In this document: positions 1-5,517 of the stretch, in pieces
Layout of the letters: the number at the start of each line of letters is the position of its first letter
Position numbering within the stretch: position 1 is the stretch's first letter
Source of the DNA: an uncultured Candidatus Woesearchaeota archaeon
Lineage (GTDB): Archaea; Nanobdellota; Nanobdellia; Woesearchaeales; 21-14-0-10-32-9
Assembly: GCA_903891505.1 (NCBI GenBank)
Contig: CAITEO010000008.1
Coordinates: forward strand, 1-6,640
Length of the DNA: 6,640 nucleotides
Reading direction: 5' to 3'
Notes under the pieces: generated by a model
The model's input: the letters and a program-made list of their open reading frames with translations, nothing else
What the model was told of the DNA's origin: nothing
Databases searched by the model: none
Translations under genes and position numbers: made by a program

Positions 1-222
1 CTAGTTTAAATATAGATTGAATTATGTTATGATAATTCATAATTAAATAGAATAAAAATCTTATTTTTTATAATTTTGTGTATTTTTAGTATTAATTTTC
101 TTATTATTTTGAAAAAAAGGTATTTTTATCTTTTTTTATCATTTTAAAGGTATTTATATTTATATTTTTTCAGAAAACAAATATTTATATATGACTAAAC
201 TAGTATACATTTCCCAACATTC

Positions 223-242
223 AGAAAATCCGCGGATTTTCT
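223..242. promoter_or_regulatory. Perfect 20-bp palindrome, candidate operator
   Basis: The sequence AGAAAATCCGCGGATTTTCT equals its own reverse complement over all 20 bases. Its GC core stands out in a very AT-rich stretch. It lies about 70 bp upstream of the antiporter TATA box and about 100 bp upstream of its start codon. A dimeric DNA-binding regulator is the simplest explanation. A hairpin ending a transcript from the left is an alternative. The symmetry is seen directly; the role is inferred. Confidence 0.4.
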
Positions 243-311
243 TCATAGTTTACTAAAATCATGCAGAATGCCTTTCCCAAGCAGGCTCTGAGCGACGACT
301 ACGTAAACCAC

Positions 312-318
312 GTATATA
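312..318 (+). promoter_or_regulatory. TATA box of the antiporter gene
   Basis: GTATATA is centred about 25 bp before the ATG at 340, the normal distance from an archaeal TATA box to the transcription start. The mRNA would therefore begin at or next to the start codon (leaderless), and no Shine-Dalgarno sequence is visible. A small inverted repeat, TACGT-AAACC-ACGTA (300-314), abuts and slightly overlaps the box, where a bound protein could block TBP/TFB. Confidence 0.6.
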
Positions 319-339
319 GAAATAACAAGCCCCACACAC

Positions 340-2103
340 ATGATAGAGAAAGAATTAGTAACACTAGTATTGCTCTTCGTCTTTGCTATAGTTGGGGGTA
401 TACTTGCTGCGAGATTCAAACAACCAGTAGTTCTTGGTCTTCTATTAATAGGTACTATAATAGGACCATTCGCGCTCAATTTAGTCAATGACCCAAAAAT
501 GATTGATATGATGATAGACTTAGGAGCAATATTATTGCTATTTGTTGTTGGTATGGAGTTCTCAGCAAAAAAACTTCTTAATATGGGTGCTAAGGCACTA
601 ATAGTTACTCTATTCAAGATAGGTATAACATTCTTTTTAGGATTTGAAGGCGCAATTATTATAGGACTTGGTGTGACCACAGGGATATTTATTGGAATAA
701 TACTTTCTTTCACAAGCACCGTCGTAGCTATAAAAATACTCGAACAAAGAGAATTAATAAAAAGATCAGAGGTTCCATTGCTTCTTGCAGTATTAATAAT
801 AGAGGATATAATTGCAGTTGCAGTGCTCACAATTTTAAGTGGAGTGCATAATGCAGGCGGAGCAGGAGTTAGAGAAATTATCGAGCATTTGCTAATAAGT
901 ATAACTATATTAATTGTTGTCTTCATTATAGTATCAAAATTCGCAGATAAAGGAATAGAATTACTTCTTAAACATTCTAATGAAGAAATGATAACATTCA
1001 TCGGACTTGCATTATGTGCAGGGTTCGCATATCTTGCATACGTGCTAGGTATTAGTCCGAGTGCAGGTGCATTCCTTGCTGGAAGTATAATACATTCGGT
1101 GAAAGAATCAAAGGAATTTGGAAAAGCAGTAATGCCACATAGTCTTATGTTCTCGTCGTTGTTTTTTATTGCTGTTGGAACTTTGATTGATTTGAGAGCA
1201 ATCATAGATAATTATTTGCTAATATTGGCGCTGCTCGGAATATTGATAATAACTAGATTAATATCAGTAGGGTTCTCCACTTACTTGTTTGGAAATCACA
1301 GACGCGAACAACCAATATTTAGCAGCATAGCAATGATATCTGTAGGAGAGTTTTCATTACTTATTGCAAAAGAAGCTGGAGGATTTGGAGTTACAATAGA
1401 TCTTGTTACAATAACTGCAATAATAATATTTATCTCAGCAATATTAATGTCAATTAGCGTTAAGAATTCTTCTAAACTATTTAATATGTTAGCTGATCGT
1501 AATCCTGGAAAATTAAAGCGTAAAATACACTTGCTTGGAAATTATATAGGTTCATTTCTTGAGCAGTTAGATACTGAAAATACTTTTACAAATAGATTCA
1601 AAAAATATGCTGGGAAGACTGCAAAAATTATTTTGTTGCTTTTAGTTGTGCTGATAGGCGCAGATAAGGTTAATAATGTATTATCTAAATTTAATTTTCC
1701 TCATGCACTGATAATTGCGATGTATACTGTAGCCATTGTTTTGGTTGTGTTCCTAGTGTACAAGTTATATATGTATGGCAAAGAGGTTTATGGTTTAAGT
1801 GTGAAAATCTCAGCTAGCATAGATAGAAGTATGAGTTTAAAGAGAGCAAATAAGACGATTAGATACATATCGCTTGGTTTGCTAATAATGCTCATTGGAT
1901 TCGCATCTCCTATTTTTGTATTTATTTTAGGCCTAACTCCACTTTGGGCGCTATTATCAGTAGGTATAGTTGTTGTTGGAATGGTTGTTCTTTCTAGATC
2001 ATTCAAAATGCTTCCTAGTTTCTCAAATGAGTTTATTGGACGAGTTCCTACATATGAGAAATACGATCCAGATGTCATGAGAATCAGGCGAGGACGGATG
2101 TAG
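340..2103 (+). CDS. KefB/CPA2-type monovalent cation:proton antiporter
   Basis: This is an integral membrane antiporter that would exchange Na+ or K+ for protons. Residues 1-375 form the Na+/H+ exchanger (PF00999-like) domain. Landmarks are the N-terminal helix followed by RFKQPVVLGLLLIG (25-38), a TSTVVAIKILEQR segment (125-137), the E155-D156 pair in IIEDIIAV at the ion-binding helix, GISPSAGAFLAG (237-248), SLFFIAVGTLID (273-284), R306 in a late helix, and GEFSLLIA (336-343). The E-D pair replaces the Q-D of KefB/KefC and the D-D of NapA-type proteins, so ion and stoichiometry cannot be read from sequence alone. The C-terminus lacks a recognisable nucleotide-binding TrkA-N/RCK domain. Instead, residues about 380-587 hold a charged linker and about four further hydrophobic helices (roughly 427-440, 455-475, 508-530, 533-552). 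The ATG at 340 is favoured because a TATA box lies 25 bp upstream and the frame is closed just before it. The family call is firm; the substrate is not. Confidence 0.94.
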   Translation: MIEKELVTLVLLFVFAIVGGILAARFKQPVVLGLLLIGTIIGPFALNLVNDPKMIDMMIDLGAILLLFVVGMEFSAKKLLNMGAKALIVTLFKIGITFFLGFEGAIIIGLGVTTGIFIGIILSFTSTVVAIKILEQRELIKRSEVPLLLAVLIIEDIIAVAVLTILSGVHNAGGAGVREIIEHLLISITILIVVFIIVSKFADKGIELLLKHSNEEMITFIGLALCAGFAYLAYVLGISPSAGAFLAGSIIHSVKESKEFGKAVMPHSLMFSSLFFIAVGTLIDLRAIIDNYLLILALLGILIITRLISVGFSTYLFGNHRREQPIFSSIAMISVGEFSLLIAKEAGGFGVTIDLVTITAIIIFISAILMSISVKNSSKLFNMLADRNPGKLKRKIHLLGNYIGSFLEQLDTENTFTNRFKKYAGKTAKIILLLLVVLIGADKVNNVLSKFNFPHALIIAMYTVAIVLVVFLVYKLYMYGKEVYGLSVKISASIDRSMSLKRANKTIRYISLGLLIMLIGFASPIFVFILGLTPLWALLSVGIVVVGMVVLSRSFKMLPSFSNEFIGRVPTYEKYDPDVMRIRRGRM

Positions 2104-2133
2104 ATAGGAGAATTGCAGGAAACCAAAGCTTAA

Positions 2134-2165
2134 AATAGTTTAGTGGACTCTCACAAGTCACTATT
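2134..2165 (+). terminator. Hairpin downstream of the antiporter gene
   Basis: AATAGT (2134-2139) pairs with ACTATT (2160-2165), and GACT (2146-2149) pairs with AGTC (2156-2159), giving a bulged stem with loop CTCACA. An alternative fold pairs TAGTG(G)ACT with AGTCACTA. It begins 30 bp after the antiporter stop codon. No strong T-run follows, so it may be a 3'-end structure rather than a true archaeal terminator. Confidence 0.3.
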
Positions 2166-2185
2166 GGCTTTTCAAAATGCAATGA

Positions 2186-2193
2186 TTTATAAT
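2186..2193 (+). promoter_or_regulatory. TATA box of the membrane-protein gene
   Basis: TTTATAAT is centred about 29 bp before the ATG at 2219. That places the transcription start within a few bases of the start codon and predicts an essentially leaderless mRNA. No ribosome binding site precedes the ATG. This gene is therefore probably transcribed separately from the antiporter 115 bp upstream. Confidence 0.6.
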
Positions 2194-2218
2194 ATTAAAT
2201 TAATTTGCAAACAAAATA

Positions 2219-2833
2219 ATGAATTTATTTGATTACAGAAAATATATTTTCTTTGATATTATAACGTATATTATATGTCTTGCTCTCATGATGATTTTAA
2301 GACCAGATATAGGTTTAATTATCGCTATTTTTGGGCTTGTTACAATAATAATACTGACAAAGAGATACATATTACTTAAGTTTATTTCTATTTCTTTTAT
2401 CATGGCGTTTCTTTGGCAGGTAGTTGGGGGAAAAGAATATTTTTATGGTAAAGATTTCTGGACATTATATGGGATAAATATATATCCATTGCTTGCTTGG
2501 ACAATAGGTTTGTTCGTTGTGTACATGGTGTTTTTCTATGTTTATGAAAATATATTTGGAACTAACAAAAAAGTTTTGAAAAAACCAGCAACAAAATTAT
2601 TTCTGTTTATGTTATTCTATTGGATTGTGCTTATTGTTGCAGAAACGTTGGCGTTTCACGTGTTTGGCTTCAAGAATCTTGGTGGAGCAAATTATGCAGG
2701 CCTCCCAATTTGTGATTGCATACACTCTCCTCATTGGATGCAAGCAGTCTATCTTTCAATGGGGCCTATTTACATAACTATAATATATTTGTTTAAGTCC
2801 AGAAGATTTTATGAGCTCTTCAGAGGAAAATAA
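2219..2833 (+). CDS. Six-helix integral membrane protein of unknown function
   Basis: I do not recognise a named family for this 204-residue protein. About six hydrophobic segments are visible (roughly 11-28, 30-47, 51-69, 87-109, 127-149, 175-192), separated by short charged loops, with a basic C-terminus (KSRRFYELFRGK). Two conserved-looking blocks stand out. One is an aromatic stretch around 71-90 ending in GINIYPLLAW. The other is a Cys/His-rich motif, GLPICDCIHSPHWM (161-174), with C165, C167, H169 and H172, just before the last helix. E142 and H147 in helix five are also notable. Clustered Cys, His and acidic residues at a membrane face could bind a metal or form a catalytic site. The aromatic block followed by PLLAW faintly recalls carotenoid-biosynthesis membrane proteins (CruF/lycopene-cyclase type), but I would not assign that. 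The ATG is set by the TATA box about 29 bp upstream. Confidence 0.88.
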   Translation: MNLFDYRKYIFFDIITYIICLALMMILRPDIGLIIAIFGLVTIIILTKRYILLKFISISFIMAFLWQVVGGKEYFYGKDFWTLYGINIYPLLAWTIGLFVVYMVFFYVYENIFGTNKKVLKKPATKLFLFMLFYWIVLIVAETLAFHVFGFKNLGGANYAGLPICDCIHSPHWMQAVYLSMGPIYITIIYLFKSRRFYELFRGK

Positions 2834-2981
2834 ATGAGAATTCTAGAGTTCTTTTCTTTGCTATGAAACAAGCTTTTCTCTTGATAAGAAAGAGCCTCAT
2901 ATCAGACTTGACCAAGAGAGTATAAAGTTCCTTCTTCGACGCTAATTCTTTACATCCTCCATTAAAGAGAAACTTAAGGAT
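2834..2981. other. Convergent intergenic region
   Basis: This 148-bp gap separates the ends of two genes that point toward each other. Just after the membrane-protein stop codon is a nearly palindromic 14-mer (GAATTCTAGAGTTC, 2837-2850). A bulged hairpin follows, in which GCT-TTTCT (from about 2871) pairs with AGAAA-G-AGC (to about 2894). T-rich tracts near the first of these are compatible with archaeal termination of the + strand gene. An 11-mer GAGAGTATAAA (2916-2926) recurs exactly at 3819-3829; a repeat this short can arise by chance. No gene is visible. Confidence 0.5.
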
Positions 2982-3743
2982 TTATTTAAATGTTTTGAAT
3001 CTTGGAAGTTTAAAGATTATGCCTTTTTCCAAATATTTGTTAATTATTTTAAAGAATAATTTAGTAGTTTTTTCATGGTCATGAATCATTATAATGTCTG
3101 AAGTTTTATTATAGTTCAAACTTCTACCTTCATTAGGATAATCTTCATCAATTCTTGCTAAAATTGCAGATTCTTTATTCATCCCATAAAGTGCATTTTT
3201 ATTCCCTAAAAAGTATTCCATCTGGTCAAAAGTACAAAATACATCTATATCTTCGAACAATCTATTTTTATTATACCAATTTATATTGATATTTTCAAAT
3301 AATGGTTGCGTGTATCCTAATTTTTTTAAATAGGTTTGAATCTTATTTTTCTTTTTATTAATTGGATAATTTAGCCAATTGTTTTGATAATCTTTTGAAT
3401 GCGTGTGTGCCCCCTTATCAAGATATGGGAATCTAAATAACTTCGCAGGTCGTTTAACCTTTGCTTTGTGATACAGCAATTCAATAATATTATCTGTGTC
3501 TTTTATTTCTTTATATGCCTCTTTTAAATTTAAGTCAGAAAAGTGTTTATGATTATAAGCGTGACTGCCAATAATAAATCCATTTTTTATTGCAAAGACC
3601 AAATCATCTTCATATTTACCCATATTTTTACCAATACAGAAAAAGATTGCCGGAATATTTTTCTTTATTAAAAAATCTACTTTTTTTCGAAAATCTTTAG
3701 TTGGAGCATCATCAATAGTGAGATATGCTATTTTTTGTTTCAT
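2982..3743 (-). CDS. Polysaccharide deacetylase (NodB/CE4-type)
   Basis: This is a predicted metal-dependent deacetylase of N-acetylated or O-acetylated sugars. The CE4 motifs appear in order. Motif 1 is TIDDAP (9-14), with D11 as likely base and D12 as metal ligand. Motif 2 is SHAYNH (60-65), giving metal ligands H61 and H65. Motif 3 is RFPYLD (104-109). Motif 4 appears as NINW (153-156), with Asn where an Asp normally tunes the catalytic His. Motif 5 is IMIHDHE (218-224), with H221 as the likely acid. At 253 residues it is a bare catalytic domain. There is no signal peptide or membrane anchor, so it would act in the cytoplasm or on a lipid-linked sugar at the inner face. The gene is much more AT-rich than its neighbours and rich in Lys, Asn and Ile codons, which suggests recent acquisition. 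A TATA box 25 bp upstream supports the ATG at 3743. The superfamily is secure; the substrate is unknown. Confidence 0.92.
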   Translation of the reverse strand: MKQKIAYLTIDDAPTKDFRKKVDFLIKKNIPAIFFCIGKNMGKYEDDLVFAIKNGFIIGSHAYNHKHFSDLNLKEAYKEIKDTDNIIELLYHKAKVKRPAKLFRFPYLDKGAHTHSKDYQNNWLNYPINKKKNKIQTYLKKLGYTQPLFENININWYNKNRLFEDIDVFCTFDQMEYFLGNKNALYGMNKESAILARIDEDYPNEGRSLNYNKTSDIIMIHDHEKTTKLFFKIINKYLEKGIIFKLPRFKTFK

Positions 3744-3763
3744 GATACTGGATAGAAAACATC

Positions 3764-3772
3764 TTTTAAATA
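3764..3772 (-). promoter_or_regulatory. TATA box of the deacetylase gene
   Basis: On the minus strand this reads TATTTAAAA, centred about 25 bp before the start codon at 3743. The spacing predicts a leaderless transcript. No Shine-Dalgarno motif lies between the box and the ATG. The palindromic repeat at 3808-3828 sits about 40 bp further upstream. Confidence 0.55.
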
Positions 3773-3804
3773 GTTAGTTATTTCTCAAGGAAATTTCTAA
3801 GTTA

Positions 3805-3865
3805 GGTTTTGCACCCTCGAGAGTATAAATCACAGTATCAGAATCTATTCCGAGAGTCCAAAACC
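3805..3865. repeat. Imperfect inverted repeat, 15-base arms
   Basis: The arm GGTTTTGCACCCTCG (3805-3819) is complementary to CGAGAGTCCAAAACC (3851-3865) at 13 of 15 positions, around a 31-base loop. Seven outer and four inner pairs are uninterrupted. As RNA it would be a long hairpin between tRNA-Thr and the deacetylase gene. It could shape the tRNA 3' trailer or the deacetylase upstream region. Function is unknown. Confidence 0.45.
3808..3828. repeat. Palindromic repeat, copy A
   Basis: This copy matches the one at 3887-3906 closely: TTTGCAC, then a CT/GAG palindrome, then GAGTATAA. The heart ACCCTCGAGAGT (3813-3824) is self-complementary apart from one wobble. It lies about 40 bp upstream of the deacetylase TATA box, so it could be an operator, and it also forms one arm of the inverted repeat at 3805-3865. 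Confidence 0.45.
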
Positions 3866-3886
3866 ACTTCTAAACAAGACATGAGA

Positions 3887-3906
3887 TTTGCACTCTTAGA
3901 GTATAA
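3887..3906. repeat. Palindromic repeat, copy B, abutting tRNA-Thr
   Basis: TTTGCACTCTTAGAGTATAA contains the perfect palindrome ACTCTTAGAGT (3892-3902). It differs from copy A by one substitution and a short change in the centre. On the tRNA strand it begins exactly at the discriminator base of tRNA-Thr, so the palindrome would form a small hairpin a few bases after the mature tRNA 3' end. It may serve in tRNA 3' processing or termination, or as a protein site shared with copy A. Confidence 0.45.
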
Positions 3907-3978
3907 GCCTCTGGGGAGAGTTGCACTCCCGACCTTCAGATTACAAGTCTAACGCACTAGCTACTATGCTACAGAGGC
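3906..3978 (-). tRNA. tRNA-Thr (anticodon TGT)
   Basis: The minus strand folds into a full cloverleaf. The acceptor is GCCTCTG/CAGAGGC and the D-stem GCAT/GTGC. The anticodon arm is TTAGA-CTTGTAA-TCTGA with anticodon TGT, the variable loop AGGTC, and the T-arm GGGAG-TGCAACT-CTCCC. The discriminator is U73 (3906). CCA is not encoded and there is no intron. Two features are odd. The D-loop AGTAGCTA has A where tRNAs have G18, and the T-loop TGCAACT has G where they have U55; G19 and C56 are kept. Because both partners of the 18-55 contact change together, the gene is more likely functional than decayed. A TATA box at 4007-4016 lies about 33 bp upstream. Confidence 0.94.
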
Positions 3979-4006
3979 ATGTTTTAACTCTCAAGAAAAG
4001 GATTTT

Positions 4007-4016
4007 CTTTAAAAAG
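4007..4016 (-). promoter_or_regulatory. TATA box of tRNA-Thr and T-run after the radical-SAM gene
   Basis: The minus strand reads CTTTTTAAAG, centred about 33 bp before the first base of tRNA-Thr, which would give a short 5' leader for RNase P to remove. Its five-T run lies about 20 bases after the stop codon of the upstream radical-SAM gene and could also serve as that gene's archaeal terminator. Confidence 0.5.
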
Positions 4017-4034
4017 ATTTGCTCTTTTTCGCCC

Positions 4035-5267
4035 TCATAAGAAGTCTAATTCTAGTGTGAAGAAATCTGATGTTGGGTACTCTTTGACGAGTGCAGGTAT
4101 AAGTCCATTAGTTTTGAGTTTCTTTGACATTAACTTTGCGTTCTTAGCAGACATCAATATTCTCATTCTCGGAAGATCAAGTAGATAATCTGTTGTTTTG
4201 ATTTTGTTTTCCTTTGCTATTTCTTTAGTTTTCTCGCCGAGCAGTATTATGTCTTCTCTTCGTCTTGATTCAAGTCGCATTTGTAAATCAAAGCCAGGCT
4301 CGAATCCTTTTAAGTATGCAGCGCCTCGAAACAAAAAACCTTCATCTGTTACTTCGTCAAATGCATCGGCTGAATTCTTCGCTCGAATCTTAAGTCTCTC
4401 ACCCATTTGTACCATGTTTTTCAGACGGGCAGTACAAAAGTGTATGTTGTATGTAAATTTCTTTTGTTTTGCATATTTCATTAATTTTTTGCCGAGTTCA
4501 ACACTTCCTAGGATACCATAACTAACAGAGTCTTTTTGTTTAAAATTCATTTTATCAAGTTTATAGTGTGCAGTATTAGTGTCCGAAAACTCTAGCTCGT
4601 TTAGATTTAGGAATTCTATTTTTCCTTCGAGAAACTCCATGAGTTTCTTTGTTCTCTTCTCATAGCCTGGAATTGATGGTATTTCTACGCCGATTTTCCA
4701 AGAGTATTTTCTCGCAAAACTTATTTTTTCCCAATCTTTAGAGTTGTCGAGATTTGGATGGAATCTTATTTCATCAAGCCCAGAATCAAAGAGCATTTTC
4801 ATGCTGCGTTCACTCACAAGCGCCATTGTCGTGTATAGATGCACGTGAAACTTATTTACAACAAGTCCGTTCTTTTTTTGTTCGAATTCTTTTTTGAGTA
4901 ATTTGATGTAGTTGCAAGTTCTATCAAGTTTTGCAAGGGGATCGCCACCAGTTATTCCGCAGCCGCTAGCTTCAGTTAAGCGACATTCTTCAAGCATTTC
5001 AACTGGATTTGTTGCGTCTTTTATTTCCCATTCATTCGCAAAGATTACGTCTTTGCCGAATTTGTGTTCGCTAACAGGACAATAGAAGCATTTCTGAGGA
5101 CAAATGCCTGTTATGAATAAAACCATTTTCTTTCCTTTAACGCATAGTGCGCAACCATCTGCGAGCGAACCTTTGCAGTAAGAATAGTATTTAGTATTGG
5201 TGTATGCAAGATTTGACGTCGCAGTCTTTTTCCCTTTTTTGCTCAATTTCACTTCTTTTTCTTTCAT
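4035..5267 (-). CDS. Radical-SAM protein related to pyruvate formate-lyase-activating enzymes
   Basis: This predicted cytoplasmic iron-sulfur enzyme would split S-adenosylmethionine to start radical chemistry. The cluster motif C56-P-Q-K-C60-F-Y-C63 is the canonical CxxxCxxC, and GGDP (107-110) is the SAM-binding glycine motif of the family. Before it lies a second Cys-rich stretch, with C31, C39 and C42 in YCKGSLADGCALCVKGKK. The pattern GCxxCxxGxKxVLFxTGxC leading into the cluster motif matches my memory of archaeal COG2108 proteins (uncharacterised, PFL-activase-related). The extra cysteines could hold a second cluster, zinc or a structural site. The protein is 410 residues from the ATG at 5267. 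A TTG directly before it (5270) could give one more residue. I chose the ATG because a TATA-like box lies about 27 bp upstream, consistent with leaderless initiation. The reaction and substrate are unknown. The gene is clearly more GC-rich than the deacetylase next to it. Confidence 0.93.
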   Translation of the reverse strand: MKEKEVKLSKKGKKTATSNLAYTNTKYYSYCKGSLADGCALCVKGKKMVLFITGICPQKCFYCPVSEHKFGKDVIFANEWEIKDATNPVEMLEECRLTEASGCGITGGDPLAKLDRTCNYIKLLKKEFEQKKNGLVVNKFHVHLYTTMALVSERSMKMLFDSGLDEIRFHPNLDNSKDWEKISFARKYSWKIGVEIPSIPGYEKRTKKLMEFLEGKIEFLNLNELEFSDTNTAHYKLDKMNFKQKDSVSYGILGSVELGKKLMKYAKQKKFTYNIHFCTARLKNMVQMGERLKIRAKNSADAFDEVTDEGFLFRGAAYLKGFEPGFDLQMRLESRRREDIILLGEKTKEIAKENKIKTTDYLLDLPRMRILMSAKNAKLMSKKLKTNGLIPALVKEYPTSDFFTLELDFL

Positions 5268-5290
5268 CAAGTTACAAGAAAAAAGAACAA

Positions 5291-5299
5291 TTAAAAAAG
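5291..5299 (-). promoter_or_regulatory. TATA-like box of the radical-SAM gene
   Basis: The minus strand reads CTTTTTTAA, about 27 bp before the ATG at 5267. It lies in the 45-bp gap after the small gene that ends at 5313. The box supports separate transcription of the radical-SAM gene, although read-through from the small gene remains possible. Confidence 0.4.
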
Positions 5300-5312
5300 G
5301 TTGTGGAAAGCG

Positions 5313-5516
5313 CTATCTCCAGGCATACATATCTGTAATTTGTTTGTATTCTTCTCTTGCGTTTTTAGCTTCATCGCTTAGTGGGCCGAAGAAATCTGCT
5401 ATTAAGAAGAATGCTGCGCCAGCCTTGATCGGTTCATAGAATGGGCCGTTTCTTTTTGTTGAGAGGTTAAAATACTCTTTTGCGCTTTCAGATAATGTTT
5501 CTTCACAATCAATCAT
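5313..5516 (-). CDS. Small conserved-looking protein, C-terminal part
   Basis: I do not recognise this 67-residue product. It is soluble and probably mainly helical, with a composition typical of a real protein. It has an acidic N-terminal half (MIDCEETLSESAKEYF), a central GPFYEPIKAGAAFFLIADFFG segment (shown here as GPFYEP at 24-29, then KAGAAFFLIADFFG) and a charged tail ending in ITDMYAWR. No ribosome binding site precedes the ATG at 5516. The frame stays open upstream to 5546, and another frame that has a perfect Shine-Dalgarno sequence and ATG at 5610 ends one base before this ATG. Joining the two by a +1 shift in a six-A run (5531-5536 on the complementary strand) gives about 98 residues without interruption. 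The window may therefore hold a frameshifted gene, a programmed frameshift, or two coupled small genes (TAG-A-ATG). It lies 45 bp upstream of the radical-SAM start on the same strand. Confidence 0.6.
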   Translation of the reverse strand: MIDCEETLSESAKEYFNLSTKRNGPFYEPIKAGAAFFLIADFFGPLSDEAKNAREEYKQITDMYAWR

Positions 5517-5517
5517 T

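Larger units (their letters stand above)
1..339. other. AT-rich intergenic region
   Basis: No convincing gene was found here. Bases 1-200 are almost pure A/T, with several T-runs of five or more on the + strand that could end transcription from a gene to the left. A small inverted repeat (TTATGA-4-TCATAA, 27-42) lies in this part, but such repeats are expected by chance in DNA this AT-rich. A perfect 20-bp palindrome sits at 223-242. From about 258 to 339 the base composition becomes clearly more GC-rich. This stretch can be read as a short peptide from the ATG at 261, but that frame runs into the antiporter in a different phase and has no visible ribosome binding site. The antiporter promoter lies at its end. 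Confidence 0.7.

Noticed and set aside
60..175. Approximate repeat AAAGGTATTT at about 117 and 146, as a possible CRISPR or iteron array.
   Set aside because: Only two short copies in low-complexity AT-rich DNA, with no regular spacer structure.
261..491. A 76-codon + strand frame starting MQNAFPKQALSDDY.
   Set aside because: The first 25 residues look protein-like, but the frame runs out of phase into the antiporter, contains its promoter and has no ribosome binding site.
243..1205. A 320-codon open frame on the minus strand opposite the antiporter.
   Set aside because: It is antisense to strongly conserved transporter sequence, its product has low-complexity Ile/Ser/Asn/Pro composition, and it has no family features or promoter.
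3807..3870. A degenerate tRNA fragment, because GTGCAAA resembles the tRNA-Thr T-loop.
   Set aside because: No acceptor or anticodon stem could be drawn, and the shared stretch is too short.
3808..3906. The two palindromic repeats as attL/attR of an integrated element at tRNA-Thr.
   Set aside because: Copy A does not duplicate any tRNA sequence, the repeats are 79 bp apart with no integrase between, and the tRNA is complete.
4198..4521. A 107-codon + strand frame inside the radical-SAM gene.
   Set aside because: It is antisense to a well-supported gene, with a Ser/Pro/Phe-rich shadow composition.
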